Source: Methylosinus sp. Ce-a6 (lineage in GTDB: Bacteria; Pseudomonadota; Alphaproteobacteria; Rhizobiales; Beijerinckiaceae). From it: a stretch of 64,000 nucleotides of DNA. The notes below the pieces were generated by a model. The model did no database searches. It worked only from the letters and a program-made list of their open reading frames with translations, and was not told the origin of the DNA. Location: positions 62,001-126,000 of the forward strand of contig NZ_BGJX01000002.1 of the NCBI RefSeq assembly GCF_009811655.1. Direction: 5' to 3'. A program made the position numbers and the translations under genes. Position 1 is the first letter of the stretch, and each line of letters begins with the position of its first letter. Positions 18,925-25,843 of this stretch are shown here, piece after piece.

Positions 18925-20076
18925 CTAAAGATAGATCGCCGCGCCCGCGCCCACATTGATCGACGCGTCCTTCATCGTGCCGACGATGAAGGCGACCTGA
19001 TTTTCCGTGAGATGCGCATGGAACGGCAGGGCGACGGCGCGATCCGCGACCTTCTCGGTCACGAAGAAATTGCCGCGACGATAGCCGAGGTCGAAATAGT
19101 AGCGCTGCAGATGCAGCGGGTGAGAATAGGCCGCCGCCTCTATCTTTTCCGTATGCAGGTCTTCGATGATCTGGTCTCGGCTCGAGCGAGAGAAGCGCGT
19201 GCCCAGATGGACGACATAGAGGAACCAGTGAACCTCGTCGACATCCGGCGCGATGTAAGGATCTTTGATCCCTTCGAAGGACTTCACATATTGATAGAAC
19301 CAGCGCTCGACCCGGGTCCTGCGCGCGAGCAGCAGCTCGAGCCGACGAAATTGCGCGAGGCCGAGCGCCGCGGTGATGTCGCTCATCGCCGCCTGCATGG
19401 GCGGATAGGCGCCGAGCACGACGGAAGAGCGCTCCGCGATCCTGCGGCTGCGCAGATTGCGGATCGTCGCGGCCCGATCGTCGTCGTCGGTCACGATCAT
19501 TCCGCCTTCGCCGCAGGCGATGACTCCGGGCTGCGAGAAATCGAATACGGCGCAATCGCCGAAGGAGCCGACGAGCTTGCCCTTGTAGACCGAGCCGATC
19601 GCCTCCGTCGAATCTTCGATGAGAAACAGCTTCTTCGCGTCAGCCAACTGCCGAAATGGCTCCCAGGGCGCCGGGTGGCCGTTGGTGTTGCCGGCGACGA
19701 TGGCCTTGGTCCGTTCGGTGATGACGGCGTCCGCTTTTTCGGGCGCGAGCGTGCCGGCCCAATAATCGATGTCCGCGAAGACCGGCCGCGCGCCGGCCAG
19801 CGCGATCGCATGCGTCGTCTCGCGGAAGGAATGCGCCGAGGCGACGACTTCGTCGCCCGGCCCGATCCCATAGCCCCTCAGCGTCAGCATTAGGCCGATC
19901 GTTCCGCTGGAGACCGCGATCGCATGCTTGCGGCCGAGATAGCTGGCGAATTCCGCCTCGAACTCCTCGACCTTGGGTCCGGACGAGAGCCGAGGCGAGG
20001 TGATCGTCTCGACGACCGCGTCGAGATCGCTCTGGGCGAGGTCCGGATCATTCAGCGGCAAAAAGGTCGTCTGCAT
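18925..20076 (-). CDS. DegT/DnrJ/EryC1-fold protein lacking the PLP lysine
   Basis: 383 residues with the sugar-aminotransferase (fold type I) framework: AVSSGTIGLMLTLRGYGIGPGDEV-like N-terminal part, LIEDSTEAIGSVYKGKLVGS, and the GEGG turn. In family members the PLP Lys lies five residues before GEGG; here the segment reads FSQPGVIACGEGG, placing Gly at that position with no gap. Normal transaminase chemistry is therefore unlikely. It is the last gene of the nifB-led block, 6 bases after the small ORF following nifT. Possible roles are an unusual dehydratase-type activity, a regulator or a structural partner. Confidence 0.8.
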   Translation of the reverse strand: MQTTFLPLNDPDLAQSDLDAVVETITSPRLSSGPKVEEFEAEFASYLGRKHAIAVSSGTIGLMLTLRGYGIGPGDEVVASAHSFRETTHAIALAGARPVFADIDYWAGTLAPEKADAVITERTKAIVAGNTNGHPAPWEPFRQLADAKKLFLIEDSTEAIGSVYKGKLVGSFGDCAVFDFSQPGVIACGEGGMIVTDDDDRAATIRNLRSRRIAERSSVVLGAYPPMQAAMSDITAALGLAQFRRLELLLARRTRVERWFYQYVKSFEGIKDPYIAPDVDEVHWFLYVVHLGTRFSRSSRDQIIEDLHTEKIEAAAYSHPLHLQRYYFDLGYRRGNFFVTEKVADRAVALPFHAHLTENQVAFIVGTMKDASINVGAGAAIYL

Positions 20077-20082
20077 CCGCTC

Positions 20083-20346
20083 TCACCTTTTCGGGGCAAC
20101 AACCAATCCTGTGGCGATAGAAGGATCGGAGGTGATCTTGACGCAATGATCGCGCCCGTCGATCAGAAAGAGATCGCATTTCTCATAGCTGCGAAACGGC
20201 GTCTCGTCCTGAATGTCCGCTTTGTCGCAGCGCATCGCGCTCAGGCCGGGCGCGACTTGCTTCAGAGCGGAAACGGCCGCCTGATCGGCGGCCGCCGTCG
20301 CGAGCGTCGCATCGATCGCCTCGAGTTGCTCGGTCGCGATCGGCAT
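20083..20346 (-). CDS. Small nif-linked protein, possibly DUF6129
   Basis: 87 residues starting MPIATEQLEAIDATLATAAA. It has an N-terminal helix, a central Cys (SAMRCDKADI), and a C-terminal part (EKCDLFLIDGRDHCVKITSD) that looks like a small beta hairpin. Position next to nifT and size suggest the DUF6129 family known from nif clusters; that link is from memory and tentative. It begins 3 bases after the nifT stop. Confidence 0.65.
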   Translation of the reverse strand: MPIATEQLEAIDATLATAAADQAAVSALKQVAPGLSAMRCDKADIQDETPFRSYEKCDLFLIDGRDHCVKITSDPSIATGLVVAPKR

Positions 20347-20349
20347 TTT

Positions 20350-20562
20350 TCAGTCTCCACTTACTTTCTTCGCTTCGACCGTGATGGGAAGCGAAGTCTC
20401 CGCCGCCATTTCGGGCAGCTGAAGAATCCAACCATTGGCGAGGGTCACCGTGCCGCCCCACAATTGGGGGCTTTCCTGCTCGACGATCGGCTCTTCGAGA
20501 TCCTTCTTCGGCACATAGGCCGAAAGAACACCGTCGGAGCCTCTGCGGATCATGACTTTCAC
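20350..20562 (-). CDS. nifT: NifT/FixU family protein
   Basis: 70 residues with the NifT signature: starts MKVMIRRGSDGVLSAYVPKK, then LWGGTVTLANGWILQLPEM. Function is unresolved; the family is found only with nif. A sigma-54-like site lies 37 bases upstream, inside the 75-base gap after the second nifZ. Confidence 0.93.
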   Translation of the reverse strand: MKVMIRRGSDGVLSAYVPKKDLEEPIVEQESPQLWGGTVTLANGWILQLPEMAAETSLPITVEAKKVSGD

Positions 20563-20598
20563 ATTGCGCCTCGCTGTTAGATTTACCCAAATCGTTTA

Positions 20599-20613
20599 GC
20601 AATGTTCATACCG
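20599..20613 (-). promoter_or_regulatory. Possible sigma-54 promoter of nifT
   Basis: Minus strand reads CGGTATG-AACA-TTGC. The GG and TTGC elements are correctly spaced; three positions differ from consensus. No NifA site was seen within 150 bases. Confidence 0.4.
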
Positions 20614-20637
20614 CGAGTCGTGTGAAAAATCGCCGCG

Positions 20638-20868
20638 TCACGCCGGCTCGATCTCCTCCTCGAAGCAGCCGATCACCAGCTTTTCGGAAAACTCCACGAT
20701 GTAGATCGGCGTGTCGGTCTCCATGTGCTGACCGATCTGGACGATCTCGCCGGGATCGCCGGCCTTGACGAGGAGCGCTTCCGGCTCATGGCCCGGATGG
20801 GAGCCGTCGTTGAACAGATCGACGGTGGCGCGCACGCGCATTCCCCAGTCGTATCTTCCGCCGCTCAT
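20638..20868 (-). CDS. NifZ-domain protein, second tandem copy
   Basis: 76 residues. The beta-barrel-like NifZ domain is recognisable: VRATVDLFNDGSHPGHEPEA followed by VKAGDPGEIVQIG and YIVEFSEKLVIGCFEEEIEP. It is a compact, divergent paralog of the preceding nifZ, which it overlaps by 4 bases (ATGA). NifZ assists P-cluster maturation of the MoFe protein; the role of the second copy is unknown. Confidence 0.8.
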   Translation of the reverse strand: MSGGRYDWGMRVRATVDLFNDGSHPGHEPEALLVKAGDPGEIVQIGQHMETDTPIYIVEFSEKLVIGCFEEEIEPA

Positions 20869-21161
20869 CGGGCCGCCTCTTCGGTGACCACTTCGACAGG
20901 CTCGAGCTCTTTCTTGCGCATGCCTACTTTATAGCCGGTCTCGACGAATTCGACGCCATAAATGTAGAACTGCTGCAAAAATGTGCCGATGCTCGACACA
21001 TAGCCGATCTCGCCCTTCTTCACGAGAATCTCGCCGACGTCCTTGCCGGGAAAGGTTCCGTCGTTCCGGACCACTTTCTTCGATTTGACCTTCTCGCCAT
21101 AATTGAAGGCGGGCGGGTCGTTGAGCTCGACGGAGCCGTCGTCACGGTTGATATTGCTCAT
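20865..21161 (-). CDS. nifZ: NifZ, P-cluster maturation factor
   Basis: 98 residues from the ATG at 21161 (MSNINRDDGSVELNDPP). The core is YGEKVKSKKVVRNDGTFPG, then GEILVKKGEIGYVSSIGTF and a closing VEFVETGYKVGMRKKELEP. It aids the formation of the second P-cluster half in NifDK. It overlaps the upstream LRV gene by 20 bases and the second nifZ by 4. Confidence 0.93.
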   Translation of the reverse strand: MSNINRDDGSVELNDPPAFNYGEKVKSKKVVRNDGTFPGKDVGEILVKKGEIGYVSSIGTFLQQFYIYGVEFVETGYKVGMRKKELEPVEVVTEEAAR

Positions 21162-21966
21162 ATCCGTTCCTCGATCTGGCTGTGGTTGCGCTCGAAAGAC
21201 TTCCCCCGGACGGGTCCGGCCTTTTTCCGAGACGCGCTTCGGCCGTTTCCCTGACAATCGGATCTTCGTCCGATAAAAGCGGCTCGATGCCGGAAAGTGA
21301 GGCGCGCCGCGCCACCTCATAGCGAACGCGCCAATCCGCATCGCCGATGAGGTCGGGGAGCTGAGCGGCGTCGAGCCTCTGCGCCGCCTCGAAGCGGACG
21401 CCCGCGTCGGCGTCTGTCGTCATGCGTTTCAGCGCCTGCGGCGAGATGCGCTTCGCCACGACCCGCCGGACCTCGACATCGTCGTCCTCGATCATCAGCA
21501 CGAGGAGATCGGGCGAAATGCGTCGGGCGACGACCTGGCGCACATAGTAATCGCGATCCTCGATCATCGGCAGAAGATCGACTGGATCGAGCCGATGAGC
21601 GACCCTGATCCGCACTTCGCGATGCGGGTCATTGCGCAGCTTCAGGAGATAGCGATCCGGCAGCCTCCGCGCGGCGCTCCAGCGAACCGCCTCTTCGGGA
21701 TCGTCGAGCAGCGCCGGCAACAGAAAGATCTCGGCCGCCTTGGCGGCCCAGGCGCGCACTTCGAAATAGGGGTGCGTCAGATAATGACGCGCGAGTTCGG
21801 GATTCCAGTCGAAGAACCGATCGATGCGGCGCGCATAGCGGTCGAAGACACAGGCTCTGAGCGGCTTGCAACGCTCTTGCGCCAGCAGCTCATTATGCGG
21901 ACAGGCGCCGCAATCGACGGGAACGCCGCGCCAATCGATGGCTTCGTCGATTTCGTCAGTCGACAT
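21142..21966 (-). CDS. 4Fe-4S leucine-rich repeat variant (LRV) protein, copy 1
   Basis: 274 residues. The N-terminal Cys cluster (CGACPHNELLAQERCKPLRAC, about 19-39) is the LRV 4Fe-4S module. It is followed by about seven repeats of some 24 residues of the type 'D-x-VR-x-VAARRL-P-x-x-LL' (for example YYVRQVVARRISPDLLVLMI). The architecture matches the LRV protein described next to nif genes in Azotobacter. Function is unknown; the superhelix suggests a protein-binding surface. It overlaps the TPR gene start by 11 bases. A paralog follows nifA at 27615. Confidence 0.88.
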   Translation of the reverse strand: MSTDEIDEAIDWRGVPVDCGACPHNELLAQERCKPLRACVFDRYARRIDRFFDWNPELARHYLTHPYFEVRAWAAKAAEIFLLPALLDDPEEAVRWSAARRLPDRYLLKLRNDPHREVRIRVAHRLDPVDLLPMIEDRDYYVRQVVARRISPDLLVLMIEDDDVEVRRVVAKRISPQALKRMTTDADAGVRFEAAQRLDAAQLPDLIGDADWRVRYEVARRASLSGIEPLLSDEDPIVRETAEARLGKRPDPSGGSLSSATTARSRNGYEQYQP

Positions 21967-22498
21967 CGTCGGCCTCCATTTCCGCAAGAACGGAAAGGAG
22001 AAGGGTCGCCCCGACCTTGTCGGTCGGATCGAGCTCCAGGAGCTTTTGCGCGGCCTCGCGCCCTTCCTCATATTCGCCGAGGCGCAGCTGCAGATAAGCA
22101 TAGCCTTTGAGAACGAACATGAAGAAACGCGGCAGAACCGCTTCGTAATTGGCGAAATCGGCGTCGCCCTTACGCACGTCGCGCCAGTCGAGCGGCAGAG
22201 AATTGTCGATCGCCGCCCGAATGAGACAGGTTCTGGCGATCTCGAGAGTGTTTTGGAGCCGATTTTTGTAAAAGTAGAATCGATAGAGGCCGATCAGCAC
22301 AGCCACATGATCGGGAGCCAGCCGGCGCGCCTCGAACAGATGCTGCTCGGCGATGTCGTCGAGATGATAGGACAGCGCCGCTTCGCGGAGATGGCGCTCG
22401 GCTTCCGCCGGCAATCCGGCCCCGAACACGGGAGAAGAGAGAATTTCGTCTCCCGTATCGAAAGCCTCGCTGCGTAGAGCGCCATCTCCGTTCAACAT
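21956..22498 (-). CDS. TPR-like nif-associated protein, copy 1
   Basis: 180 residues, all-helical, with TPR-like pairs: ALSYHLDDIAEQHLFEARRL, then VLIGLYRFYFYKNRLQNTLE, and a final YLQLRLGEYEEGREAAQKLL-ELDP repeat. It probably scaffolds Fe-S or nitrogenase assembly proteins. It follows the second hesB by 17 bases and overlaps LRV copy 1. The gene at 25217 has the same layout and is a paralog. Confidence 0.8.
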   Translation of the reverse strand: MLNGDGALRSEAFDTGDEILSSPVFGAGLPAEAERHLREAALSYHLDDIAEQHLFEARRLAPDHVAVLIGLYRFYFYKNRLQNTLEIARTCLIRAAIDNSLPLDWRDVRKGDADFANYEAVLPRFFMFVLKGYAYLQLRLGEYEEGREAAQKLLELDPTDKVGATLLLSVLAEMEADDVD

Positions 22499-22515
22499 AA
22501 AGCGTCCCTATCCAC

Positions 22516-22866
22516 TCACGCCACGGGAATCTCCGGCAGCTCGACGACGCTCTGCGTCGAGGAGCATCCGCAAGCCTTCGCCTTGGGATCTATGAAGGAA
22601 AAGCCAGTGGAAGTGGCCGTCTCCTTGAAGTCGATCGTCACACCGTCGAGCAGCAAGCGGCTCTGCGCCGGCAGAAACAGCTTGAAGCTCGGGAAGTCGA
22701 ACGCCTGCTCGCCATCGCGCGGGGCCGGCTGCACCGAGAACTCGGCGCTCATTCCCGAGCATCCGCCCGGAGAGACCATGAGGCTCAGCCCGTAGCCCGG
22801 ACCGCCGTCGAACATGACGAGGCGACGGATGAATTTTTCCGCGGCGGGAGTGAATTGGATATTCAT
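22516..22866 (-). CDS. HesB/IscA-type iron-sulfur carrier, second copy
   Basis: 116 residues beginning [20 protein letters not shown], with the A-type Cys in [12 protein letters not shown] and the C-terminal pair in AKACGCSST. The spacing and insertions differ from the copy at 5876, so they are paralogs rather than a recent duplication. It overlaps fdxN by 4 bases. It probably delivers clusters to NifB or FdxN. Confidence 0.9.
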   Translation of the reverse strand: MNIQFTPAAEKFIRRLVMFDGGPGYGLSLMVSPGGCSGMSAEFSVQPAPRDGEQAFDFPSFKLFLPAQSRLLLDGVTIDFKETATSTGFSFIDPKAKACGCSSTQSVVELPEIPVA

Positions 22867-23096
22867 GCCGCGCCCCCGGCAGCCTGGTAACGCGGGAGAG
22901 ACGTGTCGATGACGCAAGTGTCGTCGACCGGGCAGACCGCGACGCATTGCGGCACATCGAAGTAGCCGATGCACTCGGTGCACTTCTTCGGATTGATGAC
23001 GAAAGTTCCGTTCTTCTCGGAGATCGCCACATTGGGGCATTCCGCTTCGCACGCCGAGCAAGACGTGCATTGCGAAGCAACGATCTTATAGGTCAT
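22863..23096 (-). CDS. fdxN: 2[4Fe-4S] ferredoxin FdxN
   Basis: 77 residues from the ATG at 23096 ([20 protein letters not shown]). Two cluster motifs: [12 protein letters not shown], and [18 protein letters not shown] with the lengthened loop typical of nif FdxN. It supplies electrons to NifB or nitrogenase. Position directly after nifB is standard in rhizobia. Confidence 0.93.
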   Translation of the reverse strand: MTYKIVASQCTSCSACEAECPNVAISEKNGTFVINPKKCTECIGYFDVPQCVAVCPVDDTCVIDTSLPRYQAAGGAA

Positions 23097-23187
23097 TTGC
23101 TTGCTCCTCCATCTCATCGTCACTGAGCTCGAGAGTCGCCGACTCTAGAAACTCACATTCTCTGCGTATTCGCGGTTTCGATCGAAA

Positions 23188-23210
23188 CGCGCGCCGCCGG
23201 GCGGCGCGCG
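23188..23210 (-). other. GC stem-loop between nifB and fdxN
   Basis: CGCGCGCCGC / GCGGCGCGCG with a 3-base loop, 33 bases after the nifB stop. No U-tract. Probably mRNA stabilization of nifB or partial attenuation. Confidence 0.5.
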
Positions 23211-23242
23211 CTTCGATCTTCGCGGATACTGGTCGATCCGCG

Positions 23243-24802
23243 TCAGGCCGTGATGTAGGCGCCCTGACGGATCGTGGCGTCGCCGCGCTCCTTATGCTCC
23301 ATCTCGCCGCTGTTCACCTTGTCGAGATAGCGCTTGAAGTAGGTGATCGCAGACTGCTCGATGAACTCGAAGGCGAATTCGTCGACCGGATCGATGCCAG
23401 CCTTGAGCAGGTCGTTCTTCGGGCAGCCGCCGATCTTGGCGACGAACACGGCCGTGCAATCATTGATCGCGCGGATGATCGTCTCGAGGCTGTCCTCCTC
23501 GCCATAGCCGCCCTGGCAGTAGAGGTCGACGCGGCGATGACCGATGAACTTCGCGCCCTTGGTGGAGAGCTCGTAGATCTGGAACTCCTTCGCATGGCCG
23601 AAGTGCTCGTTGACGCGGCCCGAGCCCTTGGTCGCGACGGCGATCAGGATCTTGATGTCCTCATTGCCCTCGCCGGCGAGCGTGTTGAGCTCGGCGTTCT
23701 TCGCCGCCGCAACCTTCTGACGCTCGATCTCGACCTGCGCCTGGTAAGCCTGGCGCGACTCGAGATCATAGGTGACTTCCATCGCCATGATCTTGTCGGT
23801 GGTGAACTCCGCGCTGCGATCCTCGCCGAGCAGGCCGACCGCGTCGGCGCGGCACTGGCGGCAATGGCGCATCATGTTCATCTCGCCTTCGCAGCTGTCC
23901 TGCAGCGCCTTCAGCTCCTGAGCCGTCGGGCCGCGCTGGCCGTTGAGGCCGAACACGGTGCCGTGCTCGGGCGAGGAGATGAGCGGCATGATGTTGTGCA
24001 GGAACGCCCCGCGCGACTTCACCGCCTTGTTCACCTCGACGAGATGCTTGTCGTTGATGCCCGGGATCATCACCGAGTTGACCTTGCAGAGAATGCCGCG
24101 CTCGGTCAGCATCTCGAGGCCGCGCATCTGGTGCTGCGTCAGGATCTCGGCGGCCTCACGGCCGAAGATGCGCTTGCGGTTCCAGAAGATCCACGGATAG
24201 ATCTGCGCGCCGATGTCCGGATCGACCATGTTGATGGTGATCGTGACGTGATCGACATTGTATTTGGCGATCGTGTCGACATGCTCGGGCAGAGCGAGGC
24301 CGTTCGTCGACAGGCAGAGCTTGATGTCCGGCGCCGTCTGCGAGATCAGCTCGAAGGTCTTGAAGGTCTTCTCCGGATTGGCGAGCGGGTCGCCCGGGCC
24401 GGCGATGCCGAGAACGGTCATCTGCGGGATCGTCGACGCGACAGCCAGCACCTTCTTGGAGGCCTGCTCGGGCGTCAGCTTCTCGGAAACGACGCCGGGA
24501 CGCGACTCGTTGGCGCAATCATACTTGCGGTTGCAGTAGTTGCACTGAATGTTGCACGCCGGAGCGACGGCGACATGCATGCGCGCATAGTGGTGATGCG
24601 CCTCTTCGCTGTAGCAGGGGTGGTTCTTGACCTTGTCCCAGATTTCCTGCGGAAGGTCGTTCTCGCCGGCGCCCGAGCCGCAGCTCGCCTTGCCGCTGCC
24701 GCCGGAGGTGCCGCAACCCTTGTGCTCGGCGACCTTCTGCATCACATCGTCGATCGATTGAGCCTGACCGACGTCGATAGTTTCGGTAGAAAGAGATTCC
24801 AT
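23243..24802 (-). CDS. nifB: Nitrogenase cofactor biosynthesis protein NifB
   Basis: 519 residues. The radical-SAM domain has the [14 protein letters not shown] motif (C-X3-C-X2-C) near residue 85, and further cluster ligands lie in [16 protein letters not shown]-terminal NifX-like domain starts near residue 395 ([20 protein letters not shown]). An N-terminal Gly/Ser/Cys-rich stretch precedes. It makes NifB-co, the 8Fe-9S-C precursor of FeMo-co. It heads a long minus-strand block and has a sigma-54 promoter with two NifA sites. Confidence 0.97.
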   Translation of the reverse strand: MESLSTETIDVGQAQSIDDVMQKVAEHKGCGTSGGSGKASCGSGAGENDLPQEIWDKVKNHPCYSEEAHHHYARMHVAVAPACNIQCNYCNRKYDCANESRPGVVSEKLTPEQASKKVLAVASTIPQMTVLGIAGPGDPLANPEKTFKTFELISQTAPDIKLCLSTNGLALPEHVDTIAKYNVDHVTITINMVDPDIGAQIYPWIFWNRKRIFGREAAEILTQHQMRGLEMLTERGILCKVNSVMIPGINDKHLVEVNKAVKSRGAFLHNIMPLISSPEHGTVFGLNGQRGPTAQELKALQDSCEGEMNMMRHCRQCRADAVGLLGEDRSAEFTTDKIMAMEVTYDLESRQAYQAQVEIERQKVAAAKNAELNTLAGEGNEDIKILIAVATKGSGRVNEHFGHAKEFQIYELSTKGAKFIGHRRVDLYCQGGYGEEDSLETIIRAINDCTAVFVAKIGGCPKNDLLKAGIDPVDEFAFEFIEQSAITYFKRYLDKVNSGEMEHKERGDATIRQGAYITA

Positions 24803-24915
24803 GTTCGGTTCCTCACGAGTTGAAGAGTTTCAAACCCTTGCGGAACGCAGTCGCGACATATCCGTCTGCCATTGCGCCGGCGCTGTCGCGGAAGCGGTGT
24901 CCGGACACGAGGTTC

Positions 24916-24930
24916 GCAACAAGCATGCCA
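24916..24930 (-). promoter_or_regulatory. Sigma-54 promoter of nifB
   Basis: Minus strand reads TGGCATG-CTTG-TTGC, a near-consensus -24/-12 element 114 bases upstream of the nifB ATG. Confidence 0.88.
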
Positions 24931-24989
24931 TGCGAGAATATTTCTCTAACAACTTGAAATTATAAGACGAGTTTCATTTGTTTGGAACC

Positions 24990-25005
24990 TGTCCAGATAC
25001 CGACA
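24990..25005. promoter_or_regulatory. NifA upstream activator site 1 of nifB
   Basis: Exact TGT-CCAGATACCG-ACA, about 94 bases upstream of the expected nifB transcript start. Confidence 0.82.
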
Positions 25006-25030
25006 CATGTCGGAAAGCGCCTCAGCAGCC

Positions 25031-25046
25031 TGTCGATAACGCGACA
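25031..25046. promoter_or_regulatory. NifA upstream activator site 2 of nifB
   Basis: Exact TGT-CGATAACGCG-ACA, centred 41 bases (about four helical turns) from site 1, so two NifA oligomers would sit on nearly the same face. It may also serve the divergent TPR gene. Confidence 0.8.
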
Positions 25047-25188
25047 CTTTGCCGCCGGCGCCTCCTGCCTTCGGACGAGGCCGCCGCTCGGCGTCGCCGG
25101 CGCTTTCGAAGGGACGATCCGAGCATCTCCCTGCGGGGCCGGAGCGGCCGAGCGACGCCGCTCGGAGCGCGCGATCGGGCCGGCCGCG

Positions 25189-25203
25189 TGGCGCGACATT
25201 TGC
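25189..25203 (+). promoter_or_regulatory. Candidate sigma-54 promoter of the divergent TPR gene
   Basis: Reads TGGCGCG-ACAT-TTGC, one clear mismatch to consensus. The expected start (about 25215) falls almost on the ATG at 25217, so the transcript would be nearly leaderless, or the true start codon lies further in. Confidence 0.55.
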
Positions 25204-25216
25204 CTGCGGGCGCGGC

Positions 25217-25696
25217 ATGAACGACCTCACTCGCGAAAACGATCTCGTCGACTTCGGCGAACTCTCGCCTGCCGTCAACGAACTCTTGCAAAAAGGCGTC
25301 CTCGCCCATCGGACCGACCGGGCGCGCGCAGACGAACTGTTTCGGGAGGCGCTGGAGCTCTCGCCCCACGAATTGCCGGCCTACTACTGCCTCTATAAGA
25401 TTCACACTTATATGGGGAACTTGGATTTCGCCTGGATCGTCGCAAATCAAGGGCTCGCGGAAGCGACGCGACAGGCGGGCTGGCCGCTCGATCCACATCT
25501 GTGGCCGCCGAAAGAAACGGCGCCGGGCTCGCCGGAACGCTTTGCATTGTACACATTAAAGGCTTTGAGCTTCATCCAGTTGAAGCGGGGCAACAAGGCG
25601 CAAGCGATGGAAAACCTCGCGATTTTGAAGGTTCTCGATCCGCAAGGATACGTTGGCTGGACCGTGATATTCGAGCTTGCCCAAGGCGTTGCGTAA
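25217..25696 (+). CDS. TPR-like nif-associated protein, copy 2
   Basis: 159 residues from the ATG at 25217. Helical repeats: SPAVNELLQKGVLAHRTDRA, then LPAYYCLYKIHTYMGNLDFA and ALSFIQLKRGNKAQAMENLA ending in LDPQGYVGW. The same order of elements as the TPR protein at 21956 shows they are paralogs. It is divergent from nifB and 147 bases upstream of nifA. It likely has a scaffold or adaptor role; no catalytic motif is visible. Confidence 0.8.
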   Translation: MNDLTRENDLVDFGELSPAVNELLQKGVLAHRTDRARADELFREALELSPHELPAYYCLYKIHTYMGNLDFAWIVANQGLAEATRQAGWPLDPHLWPPKETAPGSPERFALYTLKALSFIQLKRGNKAQAMENLAILKVLDPQGYVGWTVIFELAQGVA

Positions 25697-25754
25697 AACA
25701 TTGAGACGAAGGCGCGCAGCGCTCTCGGTTCGGGCCAAGGTTTTGTCACGGTAA

Positions 25755-25769
25755 CGGCACGTTAGTTGC
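25755..25769 (+). promoter_or_regulatory. Sigma-54 promoter of nifA
   Basis: Reads CGGCACG-TTAG-TTGC then TAAT: consensus except the first base. The start is expected near 25781, about 60 bases before the chosen nifA ATG. No exact NifA site was found upstream. Confidence 0.7.
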
Positions 25770-25843
25770 TAATCATTCCAGGGTGAACGATCGATTCCCG
25801 CGCAACGTCAGGCACGTCGATGGGATACGAAGCTGGAAGCGGC

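Noticed and set aside
21142..21966. CRISPR or tandem DNA repeat signal in the LRV gene
   Set aside because: The periodicity is in the protein (24-residue LRV repeats); the DNA units are divergent and lie within one open frame.
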